Notes under the pieces: generated by a model
What the model saw: only the letters and a program-made list of their open reading frames with translations
What the model was told of the DNA's origin: nothing
The model's database searches: none
NCBI GenBank assembly: GCA_900544375.1
Contig: UQUZ01000039.1
Location: 1-23,938, forward strand
DNA from: an uncultured Oscillospiraceae bacterium
GTDB lineage: Bacteria > Bacillota > Clostridia > Oscillospirales > Acutalibacteraceae
DNA length: 23,938 bases
Reading direction: 5' to 3'
Part shown: piece after piece, positions 15,993 to 23,480 of the stretch
How positions within the stretch are numbered: the stretch's first letter is position 1
Layout of the letters: every line of letters starts with the position of its first letter
Program-made: the position numbers and the translations under genes

Positions 15993-16010
15993 AAACGTTT
16001 ATGGTATACT
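15993..16010 (+). promoter_or_regulatory. Probable -10 of the phosphoesterase gene with a palindromic operator
   Basis: TATACT (16005-16010) is a good -10 hexamer with no consensus -35 at the right distance (15982-15987 reads CTATAA), as expected for an activated promoter. The perfect 8-bp palindrome AAACGTTT (15993-16000) lies in the spacer. Its central CG is typical of LacI/GalR-type or CcpA-like operators, but the flanks do not fit a cre site well. The transcript would carry a leader of about 125 nt. Confidence 0.4.
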
Positions 16011-16027
16011 ATACCCCGTATGAAAAT

Positions 16028-16057
16028 GCTGCCTGTCGGATGGAGAATGCAGGCAGC
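16028..16057 (+). other. Hairpin in the 5' leader of the phosphoesterase mRNA
   Basis: A perfect 8-bp stem GCTGCCTG (16028-16035) / CAGGCAGC (16050-16057) with a 14-nt loop. An alternative pairing of AGCGG (16055-16059) with CCGCT (16076-16080) would compete with it. The leader from about 16017 to 16142 is long and G+C-rich compared with the promoter region. No known riboswitch class was recognised. Confidence 0.4.
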
Positions 16058-16142
16058 GGTCGGAAAACGGAAGCGCCGCTTTCACAAGGGGGAAAGGCCC
16101 TTCCAACGGAAGCTGGGGCTCCGTGCAAAAAGGAGGAGAATC

Positions 16143-19100
16143 ATGAAGAAACATCTGAAAAGTACGCTGGCCATTCTTTTGGCGGTTGTGCTCATTGCGG
16201 TGGCTGTGCCGTTCGGCGCGTTCGCGCGCACGGTGGAAACAGCGCCGGTCACGTTTGGCGTGATGTCGGATACGCACTATTATCCGCGCTCACTCATGCC
16301 AGCGGATGGCGATGAGCAGGGTTGGGAGACGTTCAACGAGTTTTGCCGGGTCAAGGGCAAACAGTTCCCGCAGACCGGCGGGCTCATAGACGCAGCCCTT
16401 GCCGCGATGGCACAGGACGTGAAGGATAAAGGGCTGAAATATGTCCTCATTCCGGGCGACCTGACGAAAGACAGCGAGACAGAAGCGCACAAGGGCATTG
16501 CGGCAAAGCTTGAGCAGTTTGAAAAGGATACGGGCGCACAGGTGCTCGTCATCAACGGCAACCATGATATTAATAACTATGACGCCGCCTCTTTCACTTC
16601 CGGCAAAGAGGTGAAGGATCAGAGCCTTGTCACCTCGCCGAAGCAGTTTAAGGAGATTTATCAAAATCTTGGCTATGACCTGGCGGAAAAAGATGGCTCT
16701 CTCTATACACCGCCCAAGGGGAAAGAGGCCAACGGGCTTTCTTACGCGGTCAGCCTGGAGGGCGGCTATCGCCTGATTGCGATGGACGGCGGCAAATACA
16801 GCCCGGATAATATGGATCCCGACCACTCCGGAGGGCATGAAACGGGCGGCAATTACTCCGACGATTTTCTTGAGTGGGTGCTCGACCAGTGCGCTCAGGC
16901 CCGGGCAAAGGGCGAGACGATCATCGGCTTAACGCATTTCAGCCTGGTGCCCCACATGTGGCTGGAGGCGACGATTGCGCAGGATTTCTGCCTGGATAAC
17001 TATCAGAACGTGGCAGAAGCGCTGGCGGACGCGGGCATGCACTATGTATTTACCGGCCACATGCACCAAAACGATATTGCTAAGGCGGTGTCCGACAACG
17101 GCGAAACGATCTATGATATCCAAACAAATTCCCTCTCGGGCTACCCGAATTTTTTCCGTGAGGCGCGGTTTGACAATACAAAGGGAGAAAATCAGCTTTC
17201 CCTTGAGGTTAACACCTATCCAGTAGATAGGGTGCAGAAGGTGGATACGGATCCGCACAATGCAAATCAGACGGTTGTTCTTCGCCCGGCGGATGGGAAC
17301 TACCGCTATGAGCTGGATGGGGAGACCTATCCAAATTATCAGGAGTATTCCTACGCATTTTCCAACTGCAAGGGCAATTCGATCGATTTTATCACCACCA
17401 TGGCGAGCGGTTTCCTTGCGAGCGGGTTGGATACAATATCGGCCGCAGGCGGGCTGATGAACCTGCTGAAAAACAACGGCATTGATCTTGAGGGAATTCT
17501 CAAGGGCTTCCTGGGCGACGGCGTGAGCATTCTCGGCTACGATATTTTCACAGTAAAAAATGTGATGGCGTTTCTGGAAGATCTCTTTGGCCAGATCGAG
17601 AACAAATACCTGAAGGATCCGCAGCAGACGATGGAGATTCTGAAAGGCTCCATTGAGAAGCTGGTCAACTTCAAGGTGGCGGATACGCCGCCGAGCGCAG
17701 ATTATGCCAAACGGTATCATATCGGTGAAGGCAAAACCTATGGAACCCTGGGCGACCTTGTGCTCTGCGTAATGCACTCCTATACGGCTGGCGACGAAAC
17801 TGGCGTAGCCTTCCGAAATGGCCACTATGTGGCGGCTGGCGATCAGCCGGATCAATTCGTCGCGCAGGCGTTGGAAGGCTTTGAAAACGGTGATACGGCG
17901 CAGCGGCTCATCGATGAGCTGATCGATGTTTTGCTCAACGATCTAGTGCAGGGCGAGATTTTGCCGAGCTTGGAGTTCCGTATCAATGCCTTATTCCCGG
18001 ATGGTTCCTTCGGCTCCCACACGGCGGACGCGCTCCAGATGTTGCTCAAGCTCGTCACGCAGGGCGACCCGAGCTACAAAAAGATCGTCGATTTCGCGTT
18101 CAAGCTTCTATCCGGGCTGAACATCATCCCCTATAATAGCATCAACGCAATTCTCGACCATTATATTGAAGAATACCTGACAGACAGCCAGATTGAATCC
18201 GTGGGCCACGAGGTTGCCTATATTGTGGATGATTTCTTTATCGACGATAACCCGGCAGAGCGGATGGACAGCACGGCGACGCTCCTTTATACTGGAAAAG
18301 TGCCGGTCGAGGCCACGGCGGAAAATTACCGCAGGCCGTCAAATATCGGCATGACCTTCGGCACGGATGCCGCGACAACGCGCAACATCAACTGGTATAC
18401 CAAATGCACGGTGGACGGCGCGAAGGTGAAGCCTTACAACACGGATATCCAGATTGTCCCCTACAGTGAAAACCCGCAGTTTAGCAATCAGCTGCCCGCG
18501 GGCGTGAAGGTAAAGGCGAGCGAAGAGACCGCGAAGCTCCAGTTCCCTGGCATCGATATCGGCGTGTTTGGCCTGTTCCCGTATTATTTTGACGTAACGC
18601 GCCATATGGTAGAGATCACGGGCCTGAAGGCTGGGGAAAAATACTGCTTCCGCGTGGGCGACGCGGAGAAGGGCTGGTGGAGCGATGCAGGCGTGATTGA
18701 AACGGCTGACCGTTCCAACCAACTGACCTTCTTCCATATGAGCGACAGCCAATCCCAGAGCGAGCGTCAGTATAGCCGCTCTTGGGCGAAGGTGCTCGAC
18801 ACGGCATATAAAATGTATCCGGATGCGGATTTCATCATGCACACGGGGGACCATGTGGATAAGGGCGACAACGCAAACCAATGGCAGTGGCTCTTCAACA
18901 CGGGCGCTGACCGCCTGATGAAAACCGTGCTCATGCCTACGGCGGGCAACCATGAGGCAAAGAGCGAATTTGCGATCGATCAGAATTTTATTCTGTCCAA
19001 TGTGCCGAAGCAGGATACGTCGAGCGGCGTTTATTATTCTTTTGATTATAACAATGCGCACTTTATGGTGCTTAACACCAATAACCTCTCCGAAGAGCAG

Positions 19101-19961
19101 GGCCTGAGCAAGGATCAGATGGAATGGCTGAAACAGGATGCGGCGCAGAGCGACGCACAGTGGAAGATCGTGGCGCTGCACAAGGCTCCGTATTCCAACG
19201 GCTCGCACTTTGACGACGACGATGTGATCCAATTGCGCAAGGAACTGAGCACCCTTATGCCGGAGCTTGGCATTGATGTGGTTTTGCAGGGGCATGACCA
19301 TGTGTATCTGCGCACCGGCGTGATGAACAATAACGAGGTTGTCCAGACGAAAACCAAGACCGTTACCTACGGCGGGAGAAACTACACGGCGAAGCTTGAC
19401 CCGACGGGCAGCATCTATGTCATCAGCGGCTGCTCCGGCGTAAAGACTTATGTGACGAAGGATCCGGCTGAGACCGACAAGCTCTTCCCGCGCGCCGAAA
19501 AGCTGGCGGATGCGAACGACCCGATCTTCTCCGCCTTCCAAATTGTTGGCGATACGCTCTATTTTGACGCATACACCGTAGGCGCGGACGGAACGAGCCG
19601 CATCGATTCCTTTGCAATCGAGAAGAAAACAGCGGATGTGCCGGATTCCAGCACGGATGTTTCAAAGCCTGATGAATCAACTACCGCGCCAGTCACAACC
19701 GATACCACCAAACCGGAGGACACGAAACAGCCGGATCAAACGCAAACGCCGGACACGGATCCGGCGGGTGATGTGACAGCGCCGACAACCACTGCGCCGG
19801 AGCATACACAGACAACGGCGCCGACCACCGCTGAGAACGCGGAGAACCCGCTGACGGGGGATGATACTTCCGCATTGCTCATTGCCGTTCCGGTAACTGC
19901 GCTCGCGGCGCTGGTGCTGGCGGAAACAATGCGGCGCAAAAAGACACGCGGCGAACAGTGA
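16143..19961 (+). CDS. Secreted cell-wall-anchored protein with two metallophosphoesterase domains
   Basis: A 1272-residue protein with a signal peptide (about 1-29, cleavage near AFA-RT). The first calcineurin-like metallophosphoesterase domain (about 35-360) has SDTH (Asp43, His45), GDL (Asp106), GNHD (Asn140, His141), LTHF (His265) and GHMH (His306, His308). A largely helical region without a recognised domain follows (about 400-725). An Ig/FnIII-like domain (about 733-857) then leads into a second, purple-acid-phosphatase-like domain (860-1160) with SDSQ (Asp868), TGDHVD (Asp903), GNHE (Asn936, His937), LHKAP (His1013) and GHDH (His1051, His1053). A Thr/Pro/Asp-rich linker is followed by NPLTGD (1235-1240), a membrane helix and RRKK, a sortase-type tail. 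The ATG at 16143 has AAGGAGG upstream. Substrate unknown; phosphate release at the surface is inferred. Confidence 0.9.
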   Translation: MKKHLKSTLAILLAVVLIAVAVPFGAFARTVETAPVTFGVMSDTHYYPRSLMPADGDEQGWETFNEFCRVKGKQFPQTGGLIDAALAAMAQDVKDKGLKYVLIPGDLTKDSETEAHKGIAAKLEQFEKDTGAQVLVINGNHDINNYDAASFTSGKEVKDQSLVTSPKQFKEIYQNLGYDLAEKDGSLYTPPKGKEANGLSYAVSLEGGYRLIAMDGGKYSPDNMDPDHSGGHETGGNYSDDFLEWVLDQCAQARAKGETIIGLTHFSLVPHMWLEATIAQDFCLDNYQNVAEALADAGMHYVFTGHMHQNDIAKAVSDNGETIYDIQTNSLSGYPNFFREARFDNTKGENQLSLEVNTYPVDRVQKVDTDPHNANQTVVLRPADGNYRYELDGETYPNYQEYSYAFSNCKGNSIDFITTMASGFLASGLDTISAAGGLMNLLKNNGIDLEGILKGFLGDGVSILGYDIFTVKNVMAFLEDLFGQIENKYLKDPQQTMEILKGSIEKLVNFKVADTPPSADYAKRYHIGEGKTYGTLGDLVLCVMHSYTAGDETGVAFRNGHYVAAGDQPDQFVAQALEGFENGDTAQRLIDELIDVLLNDLVQGEILPSLEFRINALFPDGSFGSHTADALQMLLKLVTQGDPSYKKIVDFAFKLLSGLNIIPYNSINAILDHYIEEYLTDSQIESVGHEVAYIVDDFFIDDNPAERMDSTATLLYTGKVPVEATAENYRRPSNIGMTFGTDAATTRNINWYTKCTVDGAKVKPYNTDIQIVPYSENPQFSNQLPAGVKVKASEETAKLQFPGIDIGVFGLFPYYFDVTRHMVEITGLKAGEKYCFRVGDAEKGWWSDAGVIETADRSNQLTFFHMSDSQSQSERQYSRSWAKVLDTAYKMYPDADFIMHTGDHVDKGDNANQWQWLFNTGADRLMKTVLMPTAGNHEAKSEFAIDQNFILSNVPKQDTSSGVYYSFDYNNAHFMVLNTNNLSEEQGLSKDQMEWLKQDAAQSDAQWKIVALHKAPYSNGSHFDDDDVIQLRKELSTLMPELGIDVVLQGHDHVYLRTGVMNNNEVVQTKTKTVTYGGRNYTAKLDPTGSIYVISGCSGVKTYVTKDPAETDKLFPRAEKLADANDPIFSAFQIVGDTLYFDAYTVGADGTSRIDSFAIEKKTADVPDSSTDVSKPDESTTAPVTTDTTKPEDTKQPDQTQTPDTDPAGDVTAPTTTAPEHTQTTAPTTAENAENPLTGDDTSALLIAVPVTALAALVLAETMRRKKTRGEQ

Positions 19962-19981
19962 GCCTGATTTGAAGCATGGAT

Positions 19982-20017
19982 AAAAATGGCCCGGCTTCCT
20001 GCTGAAGGGAGCCGGGC
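19982..20017 (-). terminator. Rho-independent terminator of pfkA (possibly bidirectional)
   Basis: A strong stem GCCCGGCTTCC (19989-19999) / GGGAGCCGGGC (20007-20017) with a 7-nt loop and one G-T wobble. On the - strand it is followed by CATTTTTA, a proper T run, so it ends the ppk-pfk transcript. On the + strand only TAAATGTTT follows, giving weaker termination for the convergent phosphoesterase gene. Confidence 0.85.
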
Positions 20018-20070
20018 TAAATGTTTGATAACAATAGAACTCGCTTGTTGCCGGGCAATGGCGGAAGCTG

Positions 20071-21156
20071 TTATTCCCCGTCGCCAAACGAAACGTCCAT
20101 ATCACGCGCCGTCTGAATCAGGCCGCAGGAGTCTGGCACGAATTTCAGCTTGCCCGCCACCTCCCCAAGCGGGACGGGCTTGATTTCTGCTCCCTTGACG
20201 GCGACCATAAAGCCGAATTTTTCTTCTTTCACAAGCCGCGCCGCCGCTGCGCCCAGGCGAGTGGAGAGCACGCGGTCGTAAGGGCAGGGGCTGCCGCCGC
20301 GCTGGATGTGGCCTGGCACACAGATGCGAATTTCCTGCCCGGTTTCCTTGCCCAGCTCATCCGCAAGCTCATAGGCCTTGGAGGGATAGGGGCTCTGGGC
20401 TGCCTTTGCTTTGCGCTCTTTTTTGCTCAGGGCGGCGTCCGCCACTGAGATTGCGCCCTCCGCTACGGCGATGATCGAAAAATTTTTGCCTTGCCGCTCT
20501 CTTTTCAACAGTGCTGCGGCAATTTTGTCCACAGAGTAGGGGATTTCCGGCAGCAGGATGATATCCGCGCCGCCCGCGATCCCGGCGTGCAGGGTCAGCC
20601 AGCCGACCTTGTGCCCCATGATCTCCACGACGAAGATGCGCCCGTGCGAGGTGGCGGTGGTGTGGATGCAGTCGATCACGTTGGTCGCCACATCTACCGC
20701 GCTCTGGAAGCCGAAGGTCATATCGGTGCCCCAGATATCGTTATCAATGGTTTTTGGCATGGTAACAATATGGAGCCCTTCTTCATGGAGCAGGTTCGCC
20801 GTTTTGTGCGTGCCGTTGCCGCCGAGAATGACAAGGGCGTCGAGCCTGAGCTTTTTGTAGTTTTTCTTCATGGCCTCGATTTTGTCTACGCTGCTGTCAT
20901 CCGCCTTTTTGCGCATCAATTTGAACGGCTGGCGGGAGGTGCCGAGGATGGTGCCGCCACGGGTAAGGATGCCGGAAAAATCCTCCGGCTCCATCACCTT
21001 GTGATCGTCTTCAATTAAGCCGCGGTAGCCGTCGGCGAAGCCGTAAATCTCCACGTCGCCGTCAAATTCATGGTAGAGTGCTTTTGCAAGGCCGCGCAGG
21101 GCAGGGTTGAGGCCCTGGCAGTCGCCGCCGCTCGTGAGCATGCCAATTCGTTTCAT
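20071..21156 (-). CDS. pfkA: 6-phosphofructokinase (group III-like)
   Basis: A 361-residue cytoplasmic glycolytic enzyme that phosphorylates fructose 6-phosphate to the 1,6-bisphosphate. It has the N-terminal phosphate-binding GMLTSGGDCQGLNPALRG (5-22), the nucleotide-site LGGNGT (111-116), the catalytic PKTIDND (134-140, base Asp138) and the HIQRGGSPCPYDR sugar-binding stretch. Gly115, where the PPi-dependent enzymes have Asp, points to ATP use. Lys135, otherwise typical of PPi enzymes, is also found in ATP-dependent group III enzymes. The residue that is usually Asp in GGDG is Asn114 here. Start ATG has AAAGGAAG about 10 nt upstream. It begins 16 nt after the ppk1 stop, so the two genes are surely one operon. 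The phosphate donor remains to be measured. Confidence 0.93.
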   Translation of the reverse strand: MKRIGMLTSGGDCQGLNPALRGLAKALYHEFDGDVEIYGFADGYRGLIEDDHKVMEPEDFSGILTRGGTILGTSRQPFKLMRKKADDSSVDKIEAMKKNYKKLRLDALVILGGNGTHKTANLLHEEGLHIVTMPKTIDNDIWGTDMTFGFQSAVDVATNVIDCIHTTATSHGRIFVVEIMGHKVGWLTLHAGIAGGADIILLPEIPYSVDKIAAALLKRERQGKNFSIIAVAEGAISVADAALSKKERKAKAAQSPYPSKAYELADELGKETGQEIRICVPGHIQRGGSPCPYDRVLSTRLGAAAARLVKEEKFGFMVAVKGAEIKPVPLGEVAGKLKFVPDSCGLIQTARDMDVSFGDGE

Positions 21157-21172
21157 CAGTTCCGCTTCCTTT

Positions 21173-23323
21173 CTACTGCTTTGATGGGGCGCTTTCCCCG
21201 TCCGCCTTCAAGCAAGGGAGAAAGCGCGTGTTTTCCGATTGTTCCGCCAGATAGGCTTGTTCCCGCTCCTGGGAAAGCTTTAAAAAAGCTGCCTGAGAGT
21301 CTATCGGATGCTTTCCACGGCGTGGCGCCATCCGGTAGAGTGCATCCGGCCCTTGGATGCGGGAATTGACAGTATCCTCTAGCTGCATCGCAAGCACTGC
21401 TTCGAGGCGCATCCGGATTTTTGCCTCCTCCACGGGAAACAGAAGCTCCACGCGGCGGTCAAGGTTGCGGGGCATCAGATCCGCGCTGCCGAGATAGAGC
21501 AGCGGATCGCCGCCGTTTTCAAAGCGGAAGATGCGGCTATGCTCGAGAAACCGGCCGACAATGGAGCGCACGGATATATGCTCGCTGACGCCTTCCACAC
21601 CTGGCACCAAGGAGCAGATGCCACGCACAATCAGGTGGATTTCCACGCCTGCCTGGGATGCTTTGTACAGCCTCTCAATGATCTCATAATCGAGCAAGGA
21701 ATTCACCTTGATTAGGATGCCGGAGGGCTTGCCATCAAGTGCATTCTGCGTTTCTTTTTCGATACGTTCATAGAAAAAGGGGCGCAGGTCGTCCGGCGCG
21801 GTGATGAATTTTTGGTATTGCGGCGGACGGGAGTAACCGGTCAGCAGGTTAAAGAGCAGGGAGGCATCCGCTCCATATTCCTCACGGCAGGTAAATAGCC
21901 CCATGTCCGTATAGAGCTTTGCGGTGCTGTCATTATAGTTACCAGTGCCTAGGTGGAGGTATCGGCGGATCCCGTCTTTATCTTGGCGGACAATGAGCAG
22001 GATTTTGCAGTGCGTTTTAAGGCCTGCAAGGCCGTAGATGACGTGGCAGCCCGCCTGCTCCAGCTTTTTGGCCCAGTTGATATTGTTCTCTTCGTCAAAG
22101 CGAGCCTTAAGCTCGACCAAAACGGTAACTTGCTTGCCGTTTTCCGCCGCGCGCATCAATGCCCGCACAATGGGTGAGTTGCCGCTTACGCGGTAAAGCG
22201 TTTGCTTGATCGCCAACACGTTAGGGTCCTCGGCAGCATCGGCCAAAAATTTGATCACACAGCCGAAGCTTTCATAGGGATGGTGAACGAATCGATCGCG
22301 CGCACGGATCGCGGCAAAGAGATCCTCTTCACAGCCGAAGAAATCAGCGGGAAAAGCGGGCATAACCGGCGCAAGGCGCAAGGCGGCATGGCCTTTGACC
22401 ATGGATGCAAGCTTTGACCATGCCGTTAGATCGAGCGGCCCCGCGCAGGGGTAGACATCCGCCTCCCGCACATCGAGCGCACCAATTAAAAAGCGGCGCG
22501 TTTCTTCATCGCATTTGGTATGGATTTCCAGCCGCACCGGGCGGCCGCGTTTGCGCTTTTTGATGGATTTCTGAATTTCTTGCAACAGGTCCTCTGCCTC
22601 CTCATCGATGCTCAGATCGGCATTGCGCGTAATGCGGAACAAGGATACGGCCTTGACCTCATGCGTTTCGAGGAGTTTCGGAAGGTAGGCGATGATAACC
22701 TCCTCCAGAAGGATGAAAGATTGCTTTTTTTCGTTTGGAACCGCAATGAATCGAGGAAGGATCGATGGAACCTGGACGACGGCAAAATGCGTTTCTTTCC
22801 CCTTTTTTAGCCGTACCGCCAGATTCAACGAGCGGTTTGCAAGCAGCGGAAAAGGGCGACTCTGATCGACGGCAAGCGGAGTGAGAACCGGGAAAATCGT
22901 GTGTTCGAAATACCGCGCGATCTGTTTTTTTTGTTTTGCATCCAGCTCGTTGAAATGCACGAGCAGGATATCCTGCTTGCGTAGCATGGGGAGCAGCGAA
23001 TGGCGTAGGCAATTATATTGCTTTTGGCAAAGAAAGTGCGCCTGCTCGCTGATTTGACGCAGTTGCGCGGCCGGGGATTGACCAATGGGATACGGCTTTT
23101 TCACGCCCATGCGCGCCTGCTCGCGCAGGCCTGCAACACGCACCATGAAAAATTCGTCGAGGTTAGAAGCGGTAATGGAAAGGAATTTCAGGCGTTCAAG
23201 CAGCGGATTCTCCTTTTCATACGCTTCCTCCAGCACACGCTCATTAAAGGCGAGCCAGCTCAGCTCCCGGTTGGTGTAGGGGATGTGCGCGCGTTTTACC
23301 TTTTTGTTGTTTTTTTCACCCAT
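21173..23323 (-). CDS. ppk1: Polyphosphate kinase 1
   Basis: A 716-residue enzyme that reversibly polymerises the gamma-phosphate of ATP into inorganic polyphosphate, a phosphate and energy store. The four PPK1 domains are seen in order: N domain beginning YTNRELSWLAFNERVLEEA (16-34) with NLDEFFMVRV (54-63), head domain (about 120-310), and two phospholipase-D-like C domains. The autophosphorylated His is His438 in GLKTHCK, and the second catalytic His is His595 in LEHSRIFRF, matching His435 and His592 of E. coli PPK. LGTGNYND (458-465) and LGSADLMPRNLDRRVEL (611-627) are also characteristic. Full length for the family. The ATG has GAGGTGG upstream. First gene of the ppk1-pfkA operon, divergent from an unrecognised gene. 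Confidence 0.96.
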   Translation of the reverse strand: MGEKNNKKVKRAHIPYTNRELSWLAFNERVLEEAYEKENPLLERLKFLSITASNLDEFFMVRVAGLREQARMGVKKPYPIGQSPAAQLRQISEQAHFLCQKQYNCLRHSLLPMLRKQDILLVHFNELDAKQKKQIARYFEHTIFPVLTPLAVDQSRPFPLLANRSLNLAVRLKKGKETHFAVVQVPSILPRFIAVPNEKKQSFILLEEVIIAYLPKLLETHEVKAVSLFRITRNADLSIDEEAEDLLQEIQKSIKKRKRGRPVRLEIHTKCDEETRRFLIGALDVREADVYPCAGPLDLTAWSKLASMVKGHAALRLAPVMPAFPADFFGCEEDLFAAIRARDRFVHHPYESFGCVIKFLADAAEDPNVLAIKQTLYRVSGNSPIVRALMRAAENGKQVTVLVELKARFDEENNINWAKKLEQAGCHVIYGLAGLKTHCKILLIVRQDKDGIRRYLHLGTGNYNDSTAKLYTDMGLFTCREEYGADASLLFNLLTGYSRPPQYQKFITAPDDLRPFFYERIEKETQNALDGKPSGILIKVNSLLDYEIIERLYKASQAGVEIHLIVRGICSLVPGVEGVSEHISVRSIVGRFLEHSRIFRFENGGDPLLYLGSADLMPRNLDRRVELLFPVEEAKIRMRLEAVLAMQLEDTVNSRIQGPDALYRMAPRRGKHPIDSQAAFLKLSQEREQAYLAEQSENTRFLPCLKADGESAPSKQ

Positions 23324-23352
23324 GGAGCCACCTCTTTCTGAAGCTTAAGAAT

Positions 23353-23381
23353 AGTATATACCATCTTGCGGTAAAATAAAA
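23353..23381 (-). promoter_or_regulatory. Candidate ppk1 promoter
   Basis: On the - strand a -10 TATACT (23358-23353) lies about 30 nt upstream of the ppk1 start. The -35 region (23381-23376, TTTTAT) is poor, so activation by a regulator is possible. No convincing Pho-box direct repeat was found at the expected distance. Confidence 0.35.
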
Positions 23382-23421
23382 ACCTTATTTATTGTTATCC
23401 CTTCTTTCCGGCCGGCCATGC

Positions 23422-23450
23422 TTGCTCATCTGGGAAATTTCATTTATAAT
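23422..23450 (+). promoter_or_regulatory. Promoter of the right-end gene
   Basis: A -35 TTGCTC (23422-23427) and a perfect -10 TATAAT (23445-23450) are spaced by 17 nt. The start codon at 23481 follows about 30 nt after the -10. Confidence 0.7.
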
Positions 23451-23480
23451 GAAACGAGACTGTCGAAAGGATGTGCCGCT

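Noticed and set aside
16020..16142. Upstream ATG that would lengthen the phosphoesterase by 41 residues
   Set aside because: The ATG is only about 10 nt after the -10 element, has no ribosome binding site, and the extra residues are strongly basic ahead of a proper signal peptide. The ATG at 16143 has a strong AAGGAGG.
16017..16142. Known riboswitch in the phosphoesterase leader
   Set aside because: I compared it by eye with c-di-GMP, glycine, THF and similar conserved cores and saw no match.
16929..17855. 308-codon open frame on the - strand inside the phosphoesterase gene
   Set aside because: Also antisense to the first phosphoesterase domain, with low-complexity Ile/Arg/His composition and no recognisable family.
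18339..19541. 400-codon open frame on the - strand inside the phosphoesterase gene
   Set aside because: It lies wholly antisense to conserved catalytic motifs of the + strand protein, its translation is rich in His, Arg and Val/Ile without any domain, and it has no clear ribosome binding site. It is a shadow caused by codon bias.
23324..23420. Possible Pho box in front of ppk1
   Set aside because: T-rich TTTTAC-like half-sites are present, but no second copy stands at an 11-nt interval, so a PhoB site cannot be supported.
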